Shown here in pieces: positions 35,170 through 59,690 of a stretch of 64,000 bases of DNA. Each line of letters opens with the position of its first letter. Within the stretch, counting starts at the first letter, position 1. Under the pieces are notes generated by a model. That model had not been told where the DNA came from and made no database searches. It was given only the letters and a program-made list of their open reading frames with translations. The translations under genes were made by a program, and so were the position numbers. Origin of the DNA: Lagopus muta (taxonomy: Eukaryota > Chordata > Aves > Galliformes > Phasianidae). Location: positions 46,344,967 to 46,408,966 of the forward strand of contig NC_064437.1 in the NCBI RefSeq assembly GCF_023343835.1. Reading direction: 5' to 3'.

Positions 35170-37326
35170 GTAATGTTTCTAGATTATTTCACTAATAATT
35201 AAATTTTGAAAATATTCAGGTTTTTTTTCACTAGTATAGTTTTTCTTAAGGATCACTAGAATAAAATTTTTGTGTAATCTTTTTGAATAATCTCACGCAG
35301 CATTTGCTTAGCAGCACTCAGATGGCCTGAAAAAAGACACTGCTCATTACTGTATAAAACTGAGGCATTGAACCTGCTGGGGATTAAAACTGAGTAAGCA
35401 GGGTTAAAATGACAAAAGAGAAAGTAGTGAAATGCTTGTGAATTATGAATTTCTAATTCCTGTGATGTAAGTGGGAGCAGAGATGTTTCCCCGGAACAGA
35501 TAAGTGAGCTCAGAATTATTCTGAAATCTAAATATGTGAAGAGCAGCTAATTGCTGTTGTTTGAAGCAAATACTGTGACCTAGTTTTCTGAGTGAAAAAT
35601 ACACCTTATAGTTCCTCTGTAGGCGAAATTGACGACTGAGTGCAAAAGGTGTTCTTATGAGAGTAGTAGTACTGGGAAGCTAAGACTGTTTTGCCATCGT
35701 TAATGTAATGGGAGTGATCTGCTGTGATACAAAACTGACTTGCAGTGTTTATAGGAATATTTTCGTACTTGGACTAGTTCTGTTTGTATTTGACCTGGAG
35801 AAAGATGGACTTAGTGTCCTTAATGTATTGTTTTTTGTTGTTGTTACAAAAAATCCAGATTCATAGAAAATATTTTATATTGCGTATCTATAATTTAAAA
35901 TAATGAATGTAGGTTTTATTTTTTTGTGTGTTCAAATCAAGTGGTCTTTAACTTGAAAGCTTTCTTTTAAATGGGCCTTGGAAAACTAAGTGTTTCCAGA
36001 TGCTTATTTCAGGGCATCGGCTTGCTTTGATTTGTTAATGTCAGGCAAATGAAAACATGGAAGTAGTATGTGGGTGTTGGCATTTTAAAGAAAATTAAAC
36101 TACTGGCCTGGTGGAAACAAATAACTGAATGACTGAACTCAGAATATTTTCAAGTTCTAGATCAAAACTAATGTCCATATGTTTAGGATTTTTATCTTTC
36201 CTTTCATTTGGGTAGCTGCCCTGTGTTACTGGTATATTGGAATCTGAAAAAGAGGAATGTTCTTGCAGAGTTTGAGTAAATATCTTCAGAGAAGTGACAT
36301 ACAAGAGGATGCATTTTATTTGGTCTAATGTTTTGTAGGTCTTTGTGACAGTTGTTTTACTCCAAGGAAATAACAATATGCCAAGTGCCACATCTGATGC
36401 TTCTTTCCAAAATTAGAAGGACTTGTTTTCCCCACCCCAAATTTACTGATGCACACCAAGAAGTCGAGAGACTGTTGGTCTGCTGATCAGTGACATTTTG
36501 TGTCGATAGAAGGCATTGGCTCTCAAGTGCTATCAGCAGCACCTCCCTGCAGAAACAGGAAAGCAACTCCTGAGTTCCATTGCACTGGAAATTCTTGTGG
36601 GAATTAGGAGTTAGGAGCAGTTGTCTCTTCCATTTGAGGTTGTTTAGGTTTTGGTTGTTTTTTTGTTTGTTTGTTTGTCTGTTTTTTTAATTGCAAGATG
36701 ACCTGGCATTGCTGCGTGCTCTTCAGAGTCTTCCCAGCTGTTATCTTTGGCACTTGTGCCTTAGGTTGTGCTGACCACTGATCTTGTACTGTTTTATATT
36801 CTACAACCACAAGAAAAATCCACTGTTGAAATAATGATCGTGGTTATTTGAAGGAGAAGAGTAGAAAAGAAGATATGATGATGTTGAAAGGTGTGATAGA
36901 AAACAAAGGCATACTCGCCCTGCTTTTTTCAGTCCCTCGTGGAAACAGCAAATTGTTGCAGAGCAGCGTTGCAATACCTTTTCAAAATGCATACGAAGGC
37001 AGATCTGTGAAGATACATAAGGGGCTGGGGGAGACAGGAAAGAGCTGCTGACAGCCTTCAAGACCTCAATGCTCTGTGTATTAACTATTTTTGAAAAATA
37101 TTCCACAGTCTGCCAGATGCAAATCTGATTGTTATGAGCATTGCTACATGTAGTGAGAACAGTATCTTAGTGAGCAGCAGAAGGTGAAGCTTCAAAAACT
37201 TCTGTTATTTCTTTTTTATGCATGTCTTTTTATTAGAAGTACTTTGTGGCTGTTTACGTAACTATAACTTAGTAACTTTTCTGTTAGATTTTTTTAAATT
37301 AATTTGAACAAAATTTTTGCTTGCAG
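35170..37326 (+). other. PPP3CB: PPP3CB intron 2
   Basis: 2.2-kb phase-1 intron with TTTG-rich simple sequence near 36656-36680. No gene or clear mobile element is seen. Confidence 0.85.
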
Positions 37327-37451
37327 TGTGTGGTGATATACATGGCCAGTTCTTTGATCTAATGAAGCTGTTTGAAGTGGGAGGATCACCTGCTAACACA
37401 AGATACCTCTTCCTCGGTGACTATGTAGACAGAGGTTATTTTAGTATAGAG
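37327..37451 (+). CDS. PPP3CB: PPP3CB exon 3, catalytic metal-binding motifs
   Basis: 125 nt between ttgcttgcag and gtaact. Encodes residues 91-132 with both N-terminal metallophosphatase signatures: GDIHG (D94, H96) and GDYVDRG (D122). These bind the Fe/Zn centre. The sequence is essentially identical between vertebrate calcineurins. Confidence 0.97.
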
Positions 37452-42142
<4,691 letters not shown>

Positions 42143-44560
42143 TGAAACTAAGTGGAAGTACAGGTATTTGTGTGATGATAAACAAATTTATGTTTGTGAA
42201 GTTGTCACTTTATTTTCTGTTCTTGTCCATTATGGAAGTGTAAATCAAGATCTGAAATTGAGACCAAGGGCTTTTATGTGTGCTCCTGCTTGGCCCAGCT
42301 AGTGCATTTTTCATTGTACATCTCAGTGGGGACAGCTGGGACTGTTGCAGACCACACAAAAACTCCTCAAAAACTCCACAAAGTTTCTTTCCTAAGACGT
42401 GTAGTACATGTAAGAGCTTCATATCTAATCTAAATAGAGCTTTTAATTTTTACTAGATAAGAACTGAAATTCTTGTGGCTTTCAGGAATAGAAGTTAATT
42501 GCAGTCTTGAAATCATTTGGTAAATCAATTTGCATATTTCAGTTCTTATATTTCTTCAAAAAAATTATTTTTACTCTCTTGAGCATGTGGATTTTTTTTC
42601 TGTTTTGAAAAAGTATGAAACTATGTTTACTACAAAGTTGGGTTGCTATTTAAAATGACAGATATGGAAGGTATTTGCTTAACAGCTATAGAATGCTTCC
42701 CACTGTGGGAAAAGTGCTGACTGTATCAGTGACGAGACTGAAAACTTTGAAAAACTGAATAATTGAAACACTCAGTGGTTAATAGTGTGCAATTTAAAGG
42801 GAAGACAGTTGTGATGACATAAGATGTCTTTTTCTAATACATTTGTTTCAGCTTCTGTAGAGTGCTGCTGTCAGGTCAAGATTGTATCTGAGAATTTCAA
42901 ACACAGTTGCTTTCCTTCTTGCATACTCTTTTTTGACTTATTTTAGTTAACTCAGCTGACATCCTGACTACAGGACATGGCTCTTCTGCCAAGAAAGAGT
43001 CCTGATTATTCAGGTTTTGAAATACTGGCAAACAGCCTGGGATGAATGTTGTTTTATTGCTAGGTCTTATTTTCAACATTTGAGTTACTCAATAGGAAAT
43101 TTTAAAAAAAGATAACCAGTTGTTTGAAGACTAGAAATAATGAATTGAGCAGAATTACTGCCTTCCCTAGGTCATTCCAGGTAGTGTTTCACTGGGGGGG
43201 GCAACGGAAAGGAGATGAGAGATGGGAGGAAAGAGTGTTCCTTTGCCTTGAATCAACTGCTGGAGTGCATTTTGTGTGGTTTTCCAAAATTCTTTGTGTA
43301 CGTGTAGTCGTGTCTTTTCTGGTATCTGAAATCCTTGGAGGAACTGGTTATACCAAATAAGTTCTACTGGAAACAGAAGCTTCTGAAGGGACCAAAAACA
43401 TTTATTTTTTTCTCTGTTATGAAAAGTTTTTTGGACAAGTGAATCTTATGTAACTTAAGGTGCACATTCCTTCTCTAAAGGCCTATCTGCTTGGGAGTTG
43501 TTATCACTTGTATTGTTGAGAGATTTGATATTTGCCAAAATACACCAGTACTACTTGGTCATGGAAGGCTATAGTATCTGTCATGGCTCAGCAGTCATTC
43601 CTGTACTTTTTCTCTAAACTACAAGAAATAAGAAAATTGTACCTTCTTCATTAAAGATGCAAAAAAGAGAAAACAAAAACAATAATTTACTGGGGTATTT
43701 TTTTTTTTTGTGATAGTGATGTTAGTTTTAGAACATTTGTGGATAACCTGCAGTTTTTAGATATTTAGAGTAATATCCCTAGTACAGTGGCTTTGGTAAC
43801 TAGTGCATTTATATAAGAAGATTTTTTTTCCCCTCCTGTTGGAATTTCTTTTACAGTGTAATAAAAGAAATTCTATTTTTAATATATTTTGCAATTTGTG
43901 AAAATACAGAGAAAAATGAGGCTGTTTGATTGCATTTTGGTTACAAAAGTGGATTTTAGAGCTGCGAACCCTTTGAAATGTGTTTCCAGATTACAATACT
44001 CAACATTCTGTTACTTGTAATGATTTATCCTGTTGATGGGAATTTATAGTTCTTTTACTTCATTATAGGAATTTTGGTACAAGAAATGGAGGCTATGATA
44101 AAAGAAAAAATGGAGTTGAAACTCTGATAGTATTTTCGAGCAGGAAATCTAATTGCTACACTTGATATAGAATTGATTGAGTTTTATGGCAACTGTTAAG
44201 ATTAAGTTTTATATTCATAATGAACTTAGATTAAAATGAAATAATTATAAACAATTTGATGGGCCTCCTAGAAGACTTTACCTACAAATTGAGTTACAGA
44301 TCTTAAGGAAGAAGTGCTCCCATTAACCAGTTGTGGAAGTTAAAAACTGAAATTGTTGCAGTATTTTCAGAATACGTGGGAATAGTTATAAATCTCTTCT
44401 GAAAGGATTCAGAAGCGTGTAAGTTTGGAAGAAGGTTTCAGATTGCTGAATGAAAGTGTAAGTTTCCAATGGTTGCTAGCAGCCTTATTGTAGACTTGAA
44501 TGGGACATGAAGCACAATTTTTGAAGTTGAAATGACAGGTATAGATTGGTGCCACATTTT

Positions 44561-44609
44561 CTATTTTCTTAGAAATTTCTAAGTGCTAGGTGCTATTTTC
44601 TTAGAAATT
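44561..44609 (+). repeat. Short direct repeat
   Basis: ctattttcttagaaatt occurs at 44561-44577 and 44593-44609, offset by 32 nt. It is probably a small tandem duplication that has since diverged between the units. Confidence 0.75.
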
Positions 44610-47600
44610 GTTTAATTGTAGCCGATTTTATCAGTGCAGCTGGGCATCTTGGCTGTTATTACTTCTACTTAGAGCGTACGAATAGCAATGCTGCTGTGGC
44701 ATTAGGGGGGTTGTTACCCCATTGGAATTTTCAAAAGCTGAAAGACAAAACAGAATCTGAGTGCTACAGAAACTTGTAATTTTGAACCAGTGTTCTGGCT
44801 TTCCTCTTTTTTCCTTCAATCAGAGGTATGAATGCAACGTTTGTATTTTGCTTGATGTGTTTGGAAATCATACCCGTTTTCCTGTCCTGATTAGTGACAG
44901 CTGAAAAGCAGCTCATAGCAGCGTAGAATAGAAATAGTTGCTTCTACGAAAACTTTGGGATTATTACAGGTGAGACAGGAGAAAAAAATAAGTTTGTATA
45001 CATATGGAACAAGGGTATGTTGGAGCTTATTTCAAAAAATATCAAAATATCAGAGGTATGGAAAAACTATGTTCCTAATTTTGCTTTGTACTAATATTTG
45101 TAAATATTGATAGCCCCCTTTGTTTTTGTATTGTCTTTTCTTGTCTATTGTTTCTTAGAATTGTCTCTGTTGGTTGCACTCCATTTTTACTTCTCCCTCT
45201 CCTCAGAATTAGAGGCTGCTGTCCAGTTTATCTCACTTTTAAATCATTTGTTTTTTGTGGGTTTTTTGTTACTGAATTGGACCATTTTGGAGACTGAGAA
45301 CGTCATTGTATTTCACTTAGAATATTGCAGTCAAGGAGAATGATGAGAGAGAAGAATAAAATGGTAGAAATAGATATGAAGCATATATACAAGTTCTGTG
45401 GTAGAAATGGGAAATTGTATTGAGATATTTTGCATTTTTCAAGGTAGTCTTAACATGCAGATGTCTGTATGTTAAGAGAAAGAGAGAGAGAAGTGATAAG
45501 GAAAGGCTAGTAAACTGTGCTGTTCTGATGAGGCCTTAGCTCTTCCTGCATCACAGATGCAAAGGAAGATTGTCAGAGCTTTCTGGAAAGTAGCATGAAG
45601 GAAACTGTGTGCAAAAACAGTCTGTTATAAGGGATTGCAATTTATTTTTCTTTTAGTCTCAGTCTTAGAGCTAATCAGGTTTCAAAGTGTCAAGTGAATT
45701 TAATTAGAAAGTAATTCTGTTATGTTGGTCTTTACATTTGCTTTTATAATGCTCAAGGCTACATTAGGATGAGTTATAAGCTCGTGTGTTTATATACATA
45801 TGTAGAGATCTGCACTGGATATGGCTGCTGATGAAAAGCACATTTATAAATATAAGACAGTGTTGTTAGAAATGTTGCCTTTTTTTGTTTTTTGAATAAT
45901 CATGTGGTAACTTTATTCAGTCTTCATGGGTTGGCAGCGGCTTCGATAGTTGCATTAGAGCTTGGCATACACTGATATTGTACACGTATTTAAATTAAAT
46001 AGGTGGTGTAAAATCCTCTTCTTCTATCTAGGAAAATACCATACACTTGTGATACAAATGTGGTGTGTGAAGCAACTTCTGTAAACATCAAGACAACTGT
46101 ATACTATTGCGAGCCTTCTGGTTTATTAGCAGAAGTTCTTATAAGGAGACAGTTCTCTTCTGCAAATCAGTCAGCAGCAGCATCCAGCACATGAAGGGAA
46201 ATCACAGCTTAAAGCAGTTTAGTCATTACTCAGAAATAAAGAAAAATTCTATGTAGATGCAGTTTTTTTCTGGATGAACTTCTGTCTGTGTTACTGACTT
46301 TCAGGAAAGTTATTTAACTACGTGAACTAAATAATTATTTTTTTGGCATACTCATTTCTGGTAGAGGACAGATGTAGTAGCCGTGACAGTAAAGCCTAAC
46401 TATCAAGATTGCTGCAGGTGCTTCTTGTTTCTGGGAAATTGCAAGTTTGTGAAACTTGTAATACTCCAATTTTTGTCCTGTGAAGTTCATTCACCCTGAT
46501 GTTACGGCTGTGTTGGTAGAGTGTCTCTTTCAGACACGTGACCATCAATTTATAGATGCTGCTTTGTTGATTTATACTGCCAAGCCTTCTGCTGAAACAG
46601 TATTTTAGGAATCTTGATTCTGTGCCTAGTGATTGATATGGAAATGTTTGCATAAAATTGAACTATCTCTTAAAGAAGAGAGGCAGAGAGATATACATTT
46701 TTTTCCTGATTTACGGTGGGTTATCACTCTTCTGTTGAGTTGTCAGTGACACGTAGGCTTGATCAGTAAAGAGCCTTGAAATGTATGGGGCGCTCCAAGA
46801 AATCTCTTTATAATCCCTTACTTTCTCTCTGTGATATGCTGAAATTTCCTTTTCTTTAGTAATATCTGGCTGCTGCACTTCTCTGACCTTCATGTGGTTT
46901 TTAGAATATTACTACACAATAGTTCTCAGAAAATTAGGACAGGTTAATTAAAATTGATGTCTGTGTCTTCAGGTATATGAAACTTTCGTGAAGGTCTTTT
47001 GTTTCAGAGATATAGTAGTTTTAATTTGCTGTACCTTCATCTACCCCCAAGGTTTTGCTATTCCTCAGTTTTCTCATCTGTATGGAGGTGTGGTACACCT
47101 CAGTGCAGCAGCCCTGACTTCTCAGTACCTGGAAATTAATTAGATTTAAATATCTTGTGGTCCATTAGAAAATACGATACCCATTTCTCTTTTAACACCA
47201 GACATAGTGATTCTTATTCTTGAAAAAAATTGTCTCAATTCTCAGTTACTTTAATCTTGCTTAGAAATACATTAACCTAATTTGTATTGAGATTCTGCTT
47301 TGTCATAGTCACAGCGTGCTTGGAAATGGTTATTCATTAATGCTTGTTTTGAGTTGACTTGTCCTTTATTAATTTTTATTGCTGTCACTACTTAGAGAAA
47401 CCTTTAAGCTCATTTTACTGATTTGATATATACAATCTGGGTTGAGTAGAAGTGACATTTTCTTAAGTTCTGAAATGTCTTGAGAAATATGCCACTTGGT
47501 AGATTGTCTAGTGAAGTACAAACTGATTTGATGTGCATGTAAGTATATTAATTTTTTTAAAAGCTGACTTCCTTACTTCAAGAAATATCTACATTATTGT

Positions 47601-47959
47601 TCCAAATGCTATGAGAAACAAGCTTGGAAGAATTGCATTGCTTGCAGCAGCAAAACCTTTTCATTTATAATGTCTCCTTCTAACCATGTGGCCAAAGTCA
47701 TAAGAAAAATTCTTGAACACTATCTATCTCAAGAAAAAATTTCTTAGAAATGCTTTCTAGACTTTCAGCCTTCTATGTTGCAGGAAACATCGATCAAGAA
47801 ACAATGAAACTTCCTTGTTTGAATGCTTCTGTTACTTTCTAGACCCAATTTTTTTTGCTGGAGGTTTAGAAACTTGATGGTTTAATCTACAGAAATTCAG
47901 GTACTTGCAGATGTTGATGGACTGATTTCTTCAATCTCAAAGGAATATACAATGCTGGG

Positions 47960-48460
47960 TTTATCATCCAGTGTGGGAAACGTTAAACCACTGGATTTTT
48001 AATATTGAATAAATTCCAACAACAACTTCAGTTAATACCTGCCTTGCCATTATCTGGCAGGAGTTTGTAAAGATCTGGACCTTTCCACTTATGTTACAGG
48101 TGGCAGCCTCGGGAGCTCTGATTTTCCAGGGCATGAGAGAGCTTGGCACTACTGCTGGTTCCATATTTGAATGGATTCCTATGGACCGTTAGACTCAAAT
48201 TCACCAGGTGCTCACCAAACCTCCCTTCGAACCTGTCATGAAGAGTTAAGTGTTCTCTAGTACCATCAAAGTCATCTTCTTTGGTATGGGAGGTAAAGTG
48301 AGATAAATGCACTGTCCATCAAAGAACCGTTCCTACATTTCTTGGATAAAATCATCTTGTGAACAAACTCCAGCTACATAAAGATCAAATAAACTTTACA
48401 TTGAATCTGGGAAAACTGATTTCATTTCTGGGGCATCAGAGATTCGTTGAATGTTATTAC
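47960..48460 (-). pseudogene. Decayed coding-like segment, family unknown
   Basis: Read on the - strand, about 500 nt looks like former protein-coding DNA. One frame carries SLFDLYVAGVCSQDDFIQEM with stops at 48396-48398 and 48333-48335. Then an adjacent frame carries HLTLHDRFEGRFGEHLVNLS up to a stop near 48094. The amino-acid composition is balanced and protein-like, unlike neighbouring intron DNA, and the frame shifts near 48300. I do not recognise the family. It could be a processed pseudogene or a transposon remnant. No poly-A tail or target duplication is seen. Confidence 0.35.
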
Positions 48461-49232
48461 TTAAACAGGGTATTTTCCTTTTATGTTAACAAATGATACT
48501 GTCCTTATCACTGGCCCTTTTCACTATGGTTACCAGCAATGGTATAGGCTGCTAAAACAAGTGTTTCTAAGTGAAAATCTTTTAAGAAGCAGCTAGAAAA
48601 AAGAAAAAAAAGCAAACAAAAAAGACCCTCCAGAATGTACATGGCCCATTGCACCAGGGCTGTAGTTGAGAAATAGAGTCTGTATGAGAGAAGACCAGGA
48701 TGGCTGAGCTAGTCATCTCTTCATTGTTGAATGATCCATTACGGAGATGACTGCTTCAGGGATTTGGTTTGGGGGTTGGATTTTTTTGGAAGACATGTTT
48801 TGTTTGTTATAGTCAGTGCTAATTATTCATGCTTTTCTTTTATCATTCCTGTTTTCTGTACTGTTTCTCTTCCTGGCTAATTCCTGGTAGTGTCTCCAGA
48901 TTGGTAGATGCGGCATGTGCATGAAAAAGGACCATCTTGTTCCTTGCCTGTAACTTGACTTTATATTATGCATATCCATCAGTCTGGAATTTATCTCACT
49001 TCTTCTTACAACTAATAAACCTTATTGCTCTTAACAGGTTGGGTTCTTTTGGCATGCCTCTGCTTTATTTCATGACAAGGAGAGAACGAATATAAAAAGC
49101 TATTTATCTATGATATGGTTGGATTTCATTCTGTAAATGCTTGGTATTGATGGATATGTAGCCTAAAAAATGTATAAAAATTACAGATTTAATATTCAGA
49201 GTATTTTTGTGCTTTGCTTTTTTCTCAAACAG

Positions 49233-49372
49233 TTAGATAGATTCAAAGAACCTCCAGCATTTGGACCAATGTGTGACTTACTGTGGTCAGATCCTTCAGA
49301 AGATTTTGGAAATGAAAGTTCACCAGAGCACTTCAGTCACAATACAGTCAGAGGATGCTCATACTTTTATAG
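49233..49372 (+). CDS. PPP3CB: PPP3CB exon 6
   Basis: 140 nt between ttctcaaacag and gtgaga. Encodes [28 protein letters not shown], then [14 protein letters not shown] (residues 219-264). Part of the phosphatase core. It has NESSPEH where mammals have a slightly different NEKSQEH. Confidence 0.97.
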
Positions 49373-49469
49373 GTGAGAGTATGCTAGAATCTACTTAATA
49401 TTTTAATACTAAGTCTTCCCACATATCTTTAGAGGATTTATTTTACTCACAATTGTTTTCATTTCACAG
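49373..49469 (+). other. PPP3CB: PPP3CB intron 6 (short, 97 nt)
   Basis: Short phase-2 intron with gtgaga and atttcacag borders. Confidence 0.95.
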
Positions 49470-49547
49470 CTATCCAGCAGTTTGTGAATTTTTGCAAAAT
49501 AATAATTTGTTGTCAATCATTAGAGCACACGAAGCACAAGATGCAGG
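49470..49547 (+). CDS. PPP3CB: PPP3CB exon 7, RAHE motif
   Basis: 78 nt between atttcacag and gtaagt. Encodes [20 protein letters not shown] then EAQDAG. H285 of RAHE is the last metal ligand. The NNNLLSIIR string is the beta form (alpha has HNNLLSILR). Confidence 0.97.
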
Positions 49548-49633
49548 GTAAGTATGTCCCTTTGAGAAATAATTCACAATGTGAAATGAAAGATAATTGC
49601 TTATTCCTGTAAGATGTAAAATAATCTGTTTGA

Positions 49634-49747
<114 letters not shown>

Positions 49748-49865
49748 TAATTAATAAATCATAAAATGAAAATGTGCTGTTAAAATGTCTTACTAAAGAA
49801 GCAATCTAATATCAAAATTTTTCTGCCAGTTAGTAAAAGACCAAAAAATCCTGAATAAAAGTTAT

Positions 49866-50296
49866 GTGGTGTAGAAGAATGTGTGACATACTCATCAGTG
49901 GCCTGGATGAAGGGATAGAATGCACCCTCAGCAAGTTTGCTGATGATGCAGAGCTGCAAGAAGTGACTAACACACCAGAAGGCTGTACTGCCTTCACTGA
50001 GACCATTGAGAGTTGGGTGGAGAGGAACCTAATGTGGTTCAACAAGGGCAAGTGTAGGGTACTGCATCTGGGGAGGAATAACCGCCTGGATCAGTATGTG
50101 TATGCTGGAAAGGAGCTCTGCAGAGAAGAAGCTGTGTTCTGGTGGGCAGCAGATTAAAGCCACCTTTTGGTGTGCCCTTGCGGCCAAGAAGGCCAGTGTT
50201 ATTGTGGAGCAGTTAAAACGAGTGCAGACAGCAGGTCAAGGAATGTTCTCCCTCTCTAGTCTGCCCTGATGAGTACACATCTAGAGTTCTGCCCAA
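49866..50296 (+). mobile_element. CR1 LINE fragment with reverse-transcriptase C-terminal remnant
   Basis: The translation contains the CR1 ORF2 end: KFADDAELQEVTNTPEGC and WFNKGKCRVLHLGRNNR, with a stop before the UTR part. This is the region just C-terminal of the RT catalytic core. The copy is truncated at both ends and is not functional. Confidence 0.88.
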
Positions 50297-50677
50297 ACTG
50301 TTTGAGTCCTCTTAGCTGGAGATACTAAAAATTTGCCTGGGTGCTTTCCAGCACAAATAGCATTAATTTGAATCCAACACCTCTTGCCTATGCAGTACAT
50401 TGCATTTTCTCCTTTCTGCTTCTGAAACCCTTATCTACCTAGCTCAAACCACTTATGTAGGATGATTAACTGTCTAGAGAGTAAGATGAGCTGCTGTTAC
50501 TTGTATCAAAGGTAAAGGAGTAAAGAAAAGGAGAAGTAGCAGTGCTGGCTTTCTGGTTTTCTGCCATCTCTGTAGATATTTTTAAGAATCCTTTTTCCCA
50601 TCACCTATTCCCAGTGTAATGCAAACTTAAGTAGGGAAAAGTACAACCAAGACTTATTTAGCCTTAGGATGCTTCTG

Positions 50678-50702
50678 GTTGTTTGTTTGTTTGTTTGTTT
50701 GT
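50678..50702 (+). repeat. (GTTT)n microsatellite
   Basis: Five to six tandem GTTT units in PPP3CB intron 8. Confidence 0.9.
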
Positions 50703-51137
50703 GCTGAGTTTCTCTGTGTTTCCTCTTCTTTGATTTTCTGAATTTCAGTGGTTATATTACACTCTACAACAGGGACTCAGAATGCAGGCTTATAATATGG
50801 GAAGACACACAGCAAGTGTAGAACCTGAATCTGGATATGCTGCTATTCTGAGTTCACGTTTTGTTAAAGTTGCTGAAATCATATCTTTCCAGGAACTTTT
50901 GAAATTATTGCTCATTATGGACTTTTAATAGGATAGTAGAGGCACAATCTGACATGTAAGGGTACATTAAACTGTGATGCTTGGAATAAAATACAGTCTA
51001 AAGGTCTCCATTAGATATCTATCATTTAAATATTGCAAAAGAAAGCATAGTTATCTCTGGGATTACTTTGTCTGTAATACACAATAGAAGTAAAACAAAC
51101 CTGTGACTTTACATTTGTAGTACTTCATAAGTTTTAA

Positions 51138-53212
<2,075 letters not shown>

Positions 53213-53290
53213 TAACAGAAATGTTGGTGAATGTTTTGAGCATTTGTTCTGATGATGAACTGATGACAGAGGGAGAAGATCAATTTGACG
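53213..53290 (+). CDS. PPP3CB: PPP3CB exon 10
   Basis: 78 nt between tttcacgtacag and gtaggg. Encodes [20 protein letters not shown] then GEDQFD, the end of the calcineurin B-binding helix and the acidic linker toward the calmodulin-binding segment. Confidence 0.96.
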
Positions 53291-58862
<5,572 letters not shown>

Positions 58863-59690
58863 TACAGGCGGAATGTTATGTGTTAATCAGGCAATGTGAA
58901 ATGGATACTTAACCAGGGTATAAAACTAAAAGCAAATGAGTTTAGCAGTGTCAGGCCACAGTTTTCAGGCTTTGAGCATCCTCAGTTTACAATTCTTCAG
59001 ATGGTGCGGATGGGGTGCCCTAGTAGATCTGGTGTTAAGATATTTGGTCGTAACAGATACAAAAATTGCAATGTAATTTTGCATCCTCGTCTGCTTTCCA
59101 TGAAAATGACTTTACTATGTATCTGTTAGTATTTTCATTGACAGTGTCAAATTCTCACTGGTATCAATCCTAACAAACGACAACAGGCTGCAGAGTTCCA
59201 TTTTACACTCCATTGATAGATTGAAATGTGCTTCGTTTTGTACCCTGGTAATTAATGCCAAAGTTTGTTCTCTATGTTGTTTGTCAAATGTTCTATGTAT
59301 AATTGACCTCCCTGAATTGTCCTTGTAACATGCTGTTTCCTTCCTCTGCAGATGTAGCTGCTTTCTTAGATCTGTCTGTCTCTCTCTAGGTATAGATGTA
59401 TGTCTGTATAAGTGTTAAAATTAAACCACTATCCCAGACACTTGTCTGTCTCTTGATGTAGAAGCAATGTTGTAGCACCTTGTTTTTGAGGTTTGCTGCA
59501 TTTGCTGCTGCACACTGTCTGTGCATTTTGAACAATAATGTACTTGAAAATTATTCAGTAATTGTTATAAAATCAGTTGAGAATAAAGGGATTGAATTTA
59601 AAACTTGTAAATAAATCAAAATAAAAGGGTGTTACTAAGTGTGCATATATTTTTTGCATGAAAATAAAAAGAACTCTATACAAAATACAC
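58863..59690 (+). other. PPP3CB: 3' UTR of the CnA-beta-1 transcript (probable)
   Basis: Sequence after the retained-intron stop, ending in a cluster of poly(A) hexamers. The extent is inferred from those signals. In the full-length transcript this is part of intron 12. Confidence 0.6.
59582..59668 (+). terminator. PPP3CB: Intronic poly(A) signal cluster
   Basis: AATAAA at 59582-59587, 59610-59615, 59620-59625 and 59663-59668, four in 87 nt. A T-rich stretch follows at 59718-59749, as expected for a downstream cleavage element. It would terminate the short isoform. Confidence 0.65.

Noticed and set aside
42210..42422. 70-codon frame on the - strand followed by AATAAA, resembling a retrocopy 3' end
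   Set aside because: No poly-A tail, no recognisable protein and no target duplication were found.
49864..50157. 97-codon open frame with reverse-transcriptase-like sequence
   Set aside because: A CR1 ORF2 remnant, truncated, within a PPP3CB intron; reported as a mobile element instead.
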